Shown: positions 44,000 to 53,434 of the stretch, one piece after another
How positions within the stretch are numbered: the stretch's first letter is position 1
How the letters are laid out: the number at the start of each line of letters is the position of its first letter
Assembly (NCBI GenBank): GCA_002946415.1
Contig: NJPS01000046.1
Location: 1,488,001-1,552,000, forward strand
Source of the DNA: Rutstroemia sp. NJR-2017a BVV2
Lineage: Eukaryota; Ascomycota; Leotiomycetes; Helotiales; Rutstroemiaceae
Length of the DNA: 64,000 nt
Reading direction: 5' to 3'
The notes under the pieces: generated by a model
Database searches by the model: none
Told to the model about the DNA's origin: nothing
What the model saw: the letters and a program-made list of their open reading frames with translations, nothing else
Translations under genes and position numbers: made by a program

Positions 44000-44922
44000 C
44001 TTGCGCAAATTCCCAATCCTTGGATCGACAGATTTCTGCGCCATTTGATGGGTCTCAGCCTCATCAAACTCGAACCCTAGGCCCAGGACAAGCAATGCAG
44101 ATCCCTGAGCCCTCAAATGCTCTGGGCTACCCTCCCTCGATAGACACTTCCTACACCGTTGGAGCCTTTGGATCGACTGTGAACCGAAATAATGGGTTTA
44201 TGTCACCGTCACCCACTTCGTTTGTGCCTGGAGGCGGAAGTATCAAGGAAGAGATGTTTGAGAAAGAGCCAAAATGGACGATTGAATCCGATATCATAGA
44301 TGATACCATGAGACACCCAGACGTGGATACATCGGACACAGATCCACGAGCAACTCGCAGGGAAAGCTCTGCATTCTTTCCAAAGCCTGAACGACTAGAC
44401 CATAATACGCAACCAGCGCTTTTCGAAAACCAGCATCAACCCCGCCCCGCAACCGTCATACAAACCCCCAAACCCGATTCTCTCAAAGAACTCCCACCCA
44501 TTTCTAATTCCACTCTAAAAGACTACGCCCTTCAACTAATATCCCTCGAAAAGTAACATCAACACCACCTTTCTCTAGCCATCGAGAACGCACCGCCAGA
44601 ATTCTACATGAACCCCCAACCTGCCATTACATACGAACTGCAAGCCATCGATACACAGCTGCTGTTATTGGAAAACCAGTATCAACAATCCCTTGCGAAT
44701 GTTATGGAAGATGCTGCGGTGCAATTCTACAGGGAGGGCCCACCTGTTACTAAATTCAACGGCGAGGACCTACCAGGCTACGCTACTCAGATGGTTCTTT
44801 TTAATTTTCAAGAGAAGCTTCGCAGTTTTACGCAGGAAGAGGTTGCTTGGGGGGTTTGGGGTTCTGTTCCGCTGGATAGAGGGCTAGCTTCTGCAGATGG
44901 TTTGGCTGAGCAGAGCAGATAG
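44000..44922 (+). pseudogene. DY-motif protein broken by one in-frame TAA
   Basis: A single frame runs from about 44000 to a TAG at 44922, interrupted only by TAA at 44554-44556. The frame has no ATG at its opening; an upstream exon joined by an acceptor near 43998 is likely. Sequence is Pro/Ser/Asp-rich and disordered, with DTSYTVGAFGSTVNRNNGFM and acidic patches. The TAA falls within the motif DYALQLISLEK-stop, the same D-Y-x3-L-x2-LE signature as in the gene at 37668-39143. Beyond the stop the motif continues and a second, looser copy follows (ITYELQAIDTQLLLLENQYQ), then GEDLPGYATQMVLFNFQEKL. The stop fits a CAA to TAA change. It could be a decayed paralogue of the gene across the transposon, or a recently killed gene. 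Confidence 0.55.
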
Positions 44923-45809
44923 AAGATGGAGCATGAATGTGGTTTGCGTCACCAGTTGGATTGGGCTCATTTACCGGGGCTCTCACGGCTCAATGGCTCT
45001 GCTAGTAGCTAGGGCAGGAACATGTACGGTTGAGTAGTATTTTTCGACAAGAAAGCGCAGTGATTAAGTAATGTGTTGGATATTCGCTGGGTGCGAGAAG
45101 GTCGGCGTTATACAGGTGCGGTATTTGCGTGTCATTTTCATGACGATGATATGATTCCTTGACGGAAGATGGCAGATCCCAGCGCGTTAGTTCTCTTATA
45201 CTCTTCCGGTACATGGTGCGTTAACTACTCATGTTTCGTGTTGCTTGTCATTATGATAACGATTGTTCTCGAAAATTCAAACACAGCGAGAAGGAGGGGT
45301 CGGGCCTTTCAGGTCATTGGAGGTCGACGACAGCCTGTAATCAAATCATGAATATTCAGTATGCATCCAGCGCCAGGGCCAATGCTGAAAGTTTGTGAAT
45401 ATCTTCTTCCTTACGGCCAAGGTCGAATTCGTGCAGCCCTCATATCACCTTGTCATTAAAATAGGTATACTTCCAATTCTCTTCATTGCCGAGAATTTTC
45501 CTTGAAATCCAGAAACATTGTGAAAGTAAATATAGGTTGCCGAAGAAGAAGAATATCATTTTAGAATCCATATACTTTTACTATTTGTTGTTCAATCAAT
45601 CAATCAATAAATCAACTAATCAATCATCCAATAAATCAATCCATACACCAATTCCTCCATATCCATATCCCAAACTCCAAACACAATTTCCCACCATCCT
45701 GTACCCAACTCCACCCTTTTTCTCTTCCATCTATCCCTATACCATCGACTGACCATCATCCACCCCTTCTTCCTTCCACCCCACCATCCACATCAACCCC
45801 ACCACTTCC
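44923..45809. other. Intergenic; AT-rich CAAT/AATC run
   Basis: 3' flank of pirin and of the DY-motif pseudogene. At 45592-45645 a run of CAATCAAT/AATAAATC tetranucleotides is followed by a C/T-rich tract (45650-45830). No gene seen. Confidence 0.5.
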
Positions 45810-47669
45810 CTACTGAACCATCGTCTTCCCAATCTCACTTCTCCACCCCTTCGCCCTCTCAAATCCATTCGTCTTAGTCTGGAAATCCATCATCGCCTGA
45901 TAAACCTCCTCTTCCGAATTCAGAACAAAAGGTCCATACTGAACGACTTTTTGATCTAGCGGTTGGCCTGCAACCAGAACTGTTGCGTTTGTGTTAGTAT
46001 ATTTTCTTGATCGATATTGTCTTGAGCAGCGAAAACGGAAAGAGAGAAAAGCGGTGAGTGAGGATAGAGTGACGGTAAAGAAAGGGGGATATTTCAGATG
46101 TGTTTTAATCAAGCAGACATAACGTCAACTGCTTGATCAACACTTTGTACTACACAAGAACGCTGTACCACCCAAGAACTGCCCGGATTAATTAAGCCCC
46201 ACAAAACTCGCGAGGTCTCCTATTTCCCTCGGCTCCACACCCGATTTCGGCGTTCTAGGCCCTTCTTGCATGACTAGTGCGGGGCAATCGCACAAAATCT
46301 TTTCAAACTGTGCATTTCATTCCCATACTTATTACTCAATAAGCTGGTCTGCTTCAACAACAAAAGCGTTTGTGGTTTAGTGGTAAAATCCATCGTTGCC
46401 ATATATCCAATAACTTGGATACAGCGTCGATGGGCCCCGGGTTCGATTCCCGGCGAACGCAATGTGCTTTTGCTTCTGTTAATGTTGCCGAGACCTTTTT
46501 TTTTGCGGAAGATATCCACTTAGATGTCTTCCTGTTTTGCTGAAGAAATGAGTTGTATTTTGGAGGCGACAACAAGGCTATATTGCGTGGAGTCGGGAGA
46601 TCCAGCCGCAAGAATGCCCAAATGGTACCAGAGACAGAAGAAGGTATAATGAGAGCAAGTACTTACTGAAACGAGCACTCTCCTTAGCACTCCCCTCCAC
46701 TTCCGCATTCACCACATGCCCCTCCTGCTTAAAAACCACATTAGAGTACTCCTCCACCTTCCTCTTCCCCTCCCCACTCCCAAACAATGTCTTCCCACTC
46801 AGCGTATAAGCAAACGCATTCCAGCCAACCGGTACCTCCTGCTCGATCTTCCCCCCCGGTTTAATCTCGATATCAAAGATCCACACCGGCGTATACGCCA
46901 ACTCCTGCACGCTATCCACGCCATGGCTCTTCCCCGAAATGACCTTCACATGGACTTTTCCGTCATCGATATCGATTTTTGGGATTTCTTTCGCGCGCAG
47001 ATCGCGGTAGCGGGGCTCGCATTTCTTGAGCTTCTCGGGGAGATCGACCCACAGCTGCATGCCGACGTTGGCGCTGCCATCGGCGTTCTGGCGGGGCATC
47101 TCGGCGTGCATTATGCCCTTGCCTGCGGTCATGAATTGCAGGTCCCCGGCTTCGATGGTGCCGGCGTTGCCGGCGAAGTCTTCGTGGTCGACGCCGCCTT
47201 GGAGGAGGTAGGTTATGCTGGGAGGGGAGTGGGGGTTAGTTTATTTGTGCAATTGATGGAAGGGGAGGGGGGTGGTAACTTACGTTTCTTGTCCGCGATG
47301 AGGATGATCGGGAAAGCCGGCACCGGGCTTGATGCTGAAATGATCGAGCATGAGGAAAGGTGAGAAGTTCTTAAGATGCTCTGTACCGATTGAGCGACGA
47401 ACTCGTGCGCCCGCTCCCTCGGCTTGTTCTCGTGCGAGGAAGACCTTTTGGATAGGTCGTGGAGTGGTCATGTTTGCTGTTTTAGAAGCGAAAAAAGAAG
47501 GGGAAATGAACCTTGGAAGAGGGAAAGTCTTGGAAGATGGAATTGTGCCGCTGCTGTTTGTAGTGAAGATGTGTAGCTGATTTAACAAGCTCTCTCGAAT
47601 TGATTCCCGGTTAAAGAAGATCGAGGATATTGCAACGATGAGGGAGAGTGTGAGGAGAAATAGCTTCAT
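45810..47669 (-). CDS. Pirin
   Basis: Three exons: 47669-47284, 47217-46667, 45979-45810; 368 residues from the longest ATG. Pirins are bicupin, iron-binding proteins, some with quercetinase activity, in nucleus or cytosol. Metal-ligand motifs FPDHPHRGQET (two His) and GIMHAEMP (His and Glu) are present, and C-terminal cupin sequence follows (VAGQPLDQKVVQYGPFVLNS, then KTNGFERAKGW). Two in-frame starts exist: 47669 adds a hydrophobic leader (MKLFLLTLSLIVAISSIFF) and 66 residues; 47471 (MTTPRPIQKVF) gives the usual 302-residue pirin. Intron 1 has GTAAGT and CCCAG. Intron 2 is 687 nt (46666-45980; donor GTAAGT, branch TACTAAC, acceptor AACAG) and contains a tRNA-Gly gene on the other strand. 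Exon 3 is clearly required by the family's C-terminus. Confidence 0.92.
46366..46461 (+). tRNA. tRNA-Gly(GCC) with a 25-nt intron, inside a pirin intron
   Basis: Acceptor stem GCGTTTG (46366-46372) pairs perfectly with CGAACGC (46454-46460); discriminator A at 46461. A box TGGTTTAGTGG; D stem GTTT/AAAT; anticodon stem CATCG/CGATG; anticodon GCC at 46398-46400. The intron is 46402-46426 after position 37, the canonical site. T arm CCGGG-TTCGATT-CCCGG holds the B box GGTTCGATTCC. The gene is on the plus strand, opposite to the pirin gene whose second intron contains it. A T9 run follows. All parts pair, so it looks functional. Confidence 0.95.
46496..46504 (+). terminator. RNA polymerase III terminator of tRNA-Gly
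   Basis: Run of nine T residues about 35 bp after the tRNA 3' end. Confidence 0.7.
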
Positions 47670-47888
47670 GAGTGGGATATACTGAGAATCTTATATAGAA
47701 AGGAAGAATGGAGCTTCGAAGGAGAGAACAAAGAAGAAGAAAAGAATGCTCTTGAAGCAAATACTATTTTAGGAGAGTTGTAGCTGTTGCTTGATAATGA
47801 ATTGGGCTTTGTGTTGCTTATCGGATTGCTTATGGATTTCTGAGTAAGTGCTCGGTGCAAGGCTATTGACGAGTTGGCCAATGGGAGA

Positions 47889-48185
47889 ATGGATTGTGAA
47901 GAATGTGGCTGGTGCGCCTCGGTCAGTAGGTATTATGATTGGTGGAGTCAGCTCGATTTGATTGTAAATGATTTAGAGACCCTGAATCAGCAATTCGAAA
48001 TCGCCAAGCATAGCCTTGCCCCACCTACAGCTTCACACAATTTTCATCTCATTGAAGCTCTTCACGACTTATTCAGCGGGCATCATCCTTTTGATGAATA
48101 TGATAATTGCAGAAGTTTGATTATTGAATTCATTGCATTCTCCATATCGAAAATCAGCGCACTAGCTATTCAAGCAAAAACCTGA
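47889..48185 (+). CDS. Small ORF, 98 residues, doubtful
   Basis: ATG at 47889 (MDCEECGWC). The frame has an even composition and a helical look (QLDLIVNDLETLNQQFEIAK; CRSLIIEFIAFSISKIS), but no family and no intron or promoter support. It is divergent from the pirin gene. It may be real, or a 5' leader of nothing. Confidence 0.25.
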   Translation: MDCEECGWCASVSRYYDWWSQLDLIVNDLETLNQQFEIAKHSLAPPTASHNFHLIEALHDLFSGHHPFDEYDNCRSLIIEFIAFSISKISALAIQAKT

Positions 48186-48467
48186 GAAGTATCCATGAGC
48201 AATCAGATTGGAAACCGCTCGCCAATGATCCTGGCTACCACCGCCGAGATGTAGAATACTTGCAGTTCGAGATCATAGTTATGCTTGCGATTCAGTCAAT
48301 TTCTCTAACTGCAGCCTCTATATGGTAAATTGATTCATCTACACTCAGGAGCAAACACCTCAGATTGCGCATTCATCCAACCCCACCCCAGTCATCCAAA
48401 TCCATCCCTTAATCATCCCATCACAATCCCATTCGAACACACCACCCCCTGAACAGCTTGACTCTTA

Positions 48468-48623
48468 CTACTCAACGAATCCAAAACCCCTCCCACCCAG
48501 TTCCTCAGTAATCTCAAACCCAGGAACGTTGACCTCTTTCTCCGTCACCCAATTCTCCAGATTCTCCCAAGACTGCCCCGCCAACTCCTCATCCTCATCC
48601 TCATCCTCATCCACCACTTCCAT
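48468..48623 (-). CDS. Acidic 51-residue small ORF, doubtful
   Basis: ATG at 48623; reads MEVVDEDEDEDEELAGQSWE then WVTEKEVNVPGFEITEELGG and ends FGFVE. The acidic part comes from a CATCCT hexamer run (48590-48612). The C-terminal half has a folded-protein look (Trp, Pro-Gly-Phe). It could be the last exon of a larger gene whose other exons I cannot find. Confidence 0.25.
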   Translation of the reverse strand: MEVVDEDEDEDEELAGQSWENLENWVTEKEVNVPGFEITEELGGRGFGFVE

Positions 48624-49837
48624 CACACACAACCTAACCCCTTCACCTTATCTCACCTCCTCTTCTCTCCCCCCTCCCATCTACGCAACACCACATCGAT
48701 AATATCCCCCAACCCCGCCTAGCCCAGCCCAGCCATCCACGCGGAGCAAACAGCTACGTCACATCCAACGACATCTACTCCCAAGCACAAATACACATAA
48801 ACAGCTCAAGACCAAGAGACAAGATGAAATATACACCATCCCACCACTACTCCAACTCAGGACACACATCACTTCACACCGCACACCGCGCAGGCAATTA
48901 GATGCTGGAGCAAGATCCAAATTCCGGTACGTGAAAGACAGTTATTTTGTATTTCTAATCGGCGACTGAATTGCTTCGAGAGAGAAAAGAAAGCTTGTAC
49001 GGGAATTTGTAAGCTAGACGGAGGCAGGTAGAGAGAGAGAGTGTGTGTGAGTGTGTGAGTGAGTGACATAACCAACCAACCGGTGAAGGGGAGCCGAGTA
49101 TTCTCCTGCAAGGACAAGGAAAAAACAATATCCAAATACGTTACAAGTATCGAAACATCCTGTTCACATATCAGGGTATCTATCTTGCTTTCATGTCTTA
49201 TGTAGGACAGATCAAGATCATAAGGGAACAACTCTGCTCGGCGCCAGCTCAATTATCATAAAGAACCAACTAGTCAAGTTCGAAAAAGTAATTTCTCGAT
49301 TTAATGCTGATGAACATGGATAGAACTCATGATACACCACGACCAAAATGGACAGTACGGTATGACGAAGCTCTATCCCATCAATTAGAAGTATTGATAC
49401 CGATGTACTGAGGGTACATGCAGGAAAAGGAAGATATATGTACAAAGTAATGGTTAGCAGGGTAGAAGATTGTTGGCAATGAACCATCTCATCGTTCAAA
49501 GTCCCAACAATCAACGAACAACCCTCAACCAAATCGGTATCTATAATACCGCGAGCAAGCAAAATTGAAACTTGTGTATAATCAAGTATTACTATAAATA
49601 TAGTATAAGACAACTCCGTAGAGGTCCATTATCAACGCCGAAAAATCAAAATTCCAACCGTGATCTTCATCACTCATAATCCCGTAGGAAAGAGAACTCG
49701 AAAAGAAAAATTTCCGCCCGCCTTATCCAATAGATCAATTCATCCAACCAATGAATTGCCAAGATATATAATATAGAATATGAAAGAGAAATAATATAAC
49801 ACCTTACTCGAACCATACCATGTGATTAGAGAGAAGA

Positions 49838-51932
49838 CTAGTTGAAAGACAAAGATGGATCATAAGGGAAATTTACAGCATTGACGCCAATTGACTGGTC
49901 GTCGAAGACTTGAGGAAGAGAAGAAGGATCAAAGAATGCCACTGCTGGGTCATTCATAGTGGGAAAGGAATTAAAGTCAAAGTTCGTTTGACCTGCGTTG
50001 AAGTTCATTGATAAATCAATGTTCTGCTGCACGGTATTATCGAAGTTGAAGTTGTCGAAAGTTTGAGTGTTTGGCGAAGGGAAGATGGCGAGCATCGAAG
50101 GGTCGTTATTGAAGGTGGTGTCAAAGTTGGTCTCGCTTGTCGGGTTCATCTCATCGATTGAAATGTCGTTCGAGTTGTCATCGTCGTCCTCCTCCTCTTG
50201 CTGAGTGGCTGATGAGAAATCTGAAGCCGGCTCTTCCACCTCCTTCATCCAGTTCTTCAGTTCTGACATTGGGGGCCAATCTCCCCCAGCTTTTCCACCA
50301 CGCTTTTGCGAATCTTCGACTTTGGTGTTCTTGCTTCTACCCTTAGACTTGGGTTTGAAATGTGCTCGTCTAAGATGTGCGGCAGCATTGTAGTATGCAC
50401 CATACTTCTTCTTTTGCGTTGAACATGCTTTGCACTTTGACAGTGGCAGCACCGGCTGCTCACGTCCCTGACCATTTGTCGGCTCAATGCAAACCCACTT
50501 CTTGACCATATACTTGTGTTGTCGATCGTTATGTCTTCGAAGCTCGTGCTCACCACGAAACCCGTCAGGGTGTTCGTCGCACAACTTGCAGAACACACGC
50601 TCGTGTTTCGGTCGTTGGTAAGTACGTTTTTCGATAGCAACTTTGTCTTGTTGTGACCCATCTTTTGATTCGAGTCGAGTCATTGATTGTGACGAGTTGA
50701 CTCGAGACATCGAATTATCCTCATAGCCACCTTTGGGCATGAGAGGTCGTGCAGCGGCCATAATGTTACTGACCTGCAGCCGCTGCTTATTTCGAGATGA
50801 TGATGACATGGTCGATGAAACACTTTCAATCGATTGTGACTTTTCCATCTTTTCACCAAAAGATGCAGGAAACTGAGATTGAGCAAGCGCTTCGGCAGTA
50901 GGAAAAGAAAGGGAAAACTGAGAATCATTGCTAACACCACCAGCCCCAACAAGTAGTTGAGTCTGTTCCTCGTCAGATGATTGACGACTATGGTGAGCGG
51001 AATATTGAGGAGCAACATGATAAACAGAATCATCAAAGTTATTGATGTCTGTAGAAAAGGAATTGTTCGAATCGAACTTCATCATGTCAATACTTTCCAC
51101 CAAAGGCTCATTGAAGAGACTATTTTGTCGACTCATGTTACTAGTGAGCGTGGTAGCATCGGTAAGGCTCGTCGTCGTAGGCGTACTTGGTATTTGTAGG
51201 TTATTGAATGATTGTCGTGATAGTCGGTGTCGAATGGGCGTGGATGAGTGCATCGCTACAGGTGAGGGTGTAATCGAGATAGGCGTCGTCGTAGCACCTG
51301 TGATGCCATTGCGAGAAAGGAAGTCGCCGGGGTTTTCGCCGACCTGTGGGATCTCGAGGACCTGTTCTAATTCAGGTTTGCGTTGCGATAACGATCGTTG
51401 AAGTTGTGCGGGCATCTGATGGGAGAAGGTGTAAGAGCTGTATGGTTGATCTTGGTTGACCCAGGCTTCGAAGGCGGGGTTTCCTCGACGTGCGTCTTGT
51501 TGCAGTGGTGGGGGCATTGCGCCGGTCTGAGTGAAAGGAAGTTTTCCGGATCGTGTGGAGGTGTTTCCCATGGAATGTGTTCGCATCATGGCCGGTTCCG
51601 ATTGCTGTGAGAGGGTCCGTGTGGCAGGAGGAGCTTCAATCCAGTCCTAAGTATCATTAGAGCCAGAGCAGGGTGTGGACCAGAAGGGGAGCTCCTACAG
51701 AGGATTGCTGGCGGGACATGGGCGCCCCACTACTTGACATACTTCGGGGGACATTGTGTCTTCGGTATGATTGCTGCTTGTAGATTGGCGACCGGTGTTG
51801 TGGGAAGGAGGTTGCGGAAGTGGTACTGGATGTGAGCGAAGCGATCTGTGCTTGGATTTGTTCTTGTTGTGCCAAGAGGAACTGCAGTGTTTCTTGATCC
51901 GCCGACGAGTTGGTCCGGATGTTAAAAGACAT
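49838..51932 (-). CDS. C2H2 zinc-finger regulator, KlpA/'key lime pathogenicity protein'-like
   Basis: Exons 51932-51699 and 51646-49838 (52-nt intron, donor GTAGGA, acceptor TTAG), 680 residues. The N-terminus MSFNIRTNSSADQETLQFLL matches, from memory, the conserved start of ascomycete proteins labelled key lime pathogenicity protein. A Gln/Ser/Pro-rich disordered region follows. A Cys2His2 finger lies around residues 430-455 (VFCKLCDEHPDGFRGEHELR then RHNDRQH). A second Cys/His block follows (CKACSTQKKKYGAYYNAAAH, LRRAH). The tail is acidic and Asn/Phe/Gln-rich, like an activation domain. It should act in the nucleus as a DNA-binding regulator. Target genes unknown. Its 5' side faces a 3.6-kb microsatellite-rich region shared with YOS9. 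Confidence 0.85.
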
Positions 51933-53223
51933 AGCAAGTGTCTATTCGGCTTGTGGTTAGGTAGTCTTGAGATGTCCTCTAGGTGACTGATGCGTAGGAT
52001 AGTGGGGAACGGAGTTGTTGCTGCAACGTTATCTGTAGCCTCACTCAGTCAGTAAGCGGTATGATCGTCACCATGCGGTAGTACACAATGGTGCGGTGAA
52101 GTGAGAAGAGAAGAACAGAACAGCATAAAGGTAAAAAGTGGTATCCATAACTTACGGATGTATGAATTGGTAAAAGGGGACAGTGGTACGAAACGATGTA
52201 GGTGATGATGGTTCGCACTCAGTTTGGATGAATTGAAGGTTATCAAAATGAGGATTGGAGTGGCATAAAGTAAGGCGAAAACAAAAGATGGAGGATTATG
52301 GAGATGGGAAAGGCGAACTATGTATTGTTTGGACAGCGCGACATCGCAAGATGGGCCTCAGAAAGTTATCTTGTCGGGATATGGCTGACACGGCAGAAAC
52401 GGATGAAGTGGATTGGGGATATCTACCCTGTCCGGTACAGTACAGTGGTAGGGAATTTTGGGATGACTGGGAGGGTGTGGGTGCGTGTGGGTGCGTGGGG
52501 TGGATGGATCGATGGCCAGATGAGTGTATGGGTGGTAGGGTGTGTGGATGGAAGAGTGGAAGGGGAAGGGGTGCATGAATAGTCGATTTTGGGGTGGGAT
52601 GAGAAGAACAATTTGGGATGACGAGTGAGAGGGCTGAGAGTGAGGTACGACGGAGGTGCTGCTGCTGGCTGTGCTGCTAGTGGTGCTGGTGGTGCTGGTG
52701 GTGCTGGTGGTGGTGCTGCTTGCTGGAGGCTAGTTGTTTGGAAAGGTACACAGAAATGGTCCCGACTGTGTATTGGCCCAAGAGATGTGGGGTAGGGGTG
52801 TTTGGGAATATTGGATGCGAACCCTTTCTCCTTTGGGAAGAAATGAAGAGGACGAAGTGATTCGTGGTCTTGGACCTGGTCTTGGTCTTGGACGAGGTCT
52901 TGGTCGAGGTGGTGTTGTGATTATGGTGGTGGTGGTCGTGGGAAAGCGTGGTCGAAATGTTGTGGAGACAGAGTTTCGGGAATCACAAGCACAAGGCATA
53001 GACAAGGCATGGCATGGCGTAGGTAAATTTAGGTAAGGTTAGTCGGAAACATTAGCCTCAGTCACAGCCAATCTTTGCCAGCCCGATGGTTCAACTTAGG
53101 TACAACCTCAACTTGGCTTGGTGCGAGCGCGAGGGCGAGGGTGAGGACGAGGGCAAGATATGAGAGTGGCCGCCAGCTATGCGTTACTCATTTCAAGTAC
53201 AGTACGAAGCTCAAAGCACCAAT

Positions 53224-53250
53224 CACCAAGCACCAAGCACCAAGCACCAA
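53224..53250. repeat. CACCAAG heptamer repeat
   Basis: Three full CACCAAG units and a fourth partial one. Confidence 0.8.
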
Positions 53251-53389
53251 CTAAGCACAGACGACCCGACCAAGTACTCTGTAGTATGTACTGTACGAAC
53301 CACATGAGTTAAATTTTACTTTTTCTTCGGGTGACATAATGCTTCCTTCGACTCTTCGAGAGCTCTGCGAAGGACCGGCACTGTACTGT

Positions 53390-53434
53390 ATCATCGGTAT
53401 CATCGGTATCATCGGAATCATCGGAATCATCGGT
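53390..53434. repeat. Five tandem copies of a 9-bp unit
   Basis: ATCATCGGT repeated with third and fourth copies ending in A. No spacer. Confidence 0.85.

Larger units (their letters stand above)
47670..49837. other. Intergenic with two weak small-ORF candidates
   Basis: Region between pirin's 5' end and the KlpA-like gene's 3' end. Apart from two small frames listed separately, no gene is seen. A GTGTGA/GAGAGA-rich run is present at 49030-49066. Confidence 0.45.

Noticed and set aside
46274..46611. Two minus frames of 81-85 codons in the pirin intron
   Set aside because: They run antisense across the tRNA-Gly gene; the familiar 'RREPGIEPG' type string is a common artefact of tRNA antisense translation.
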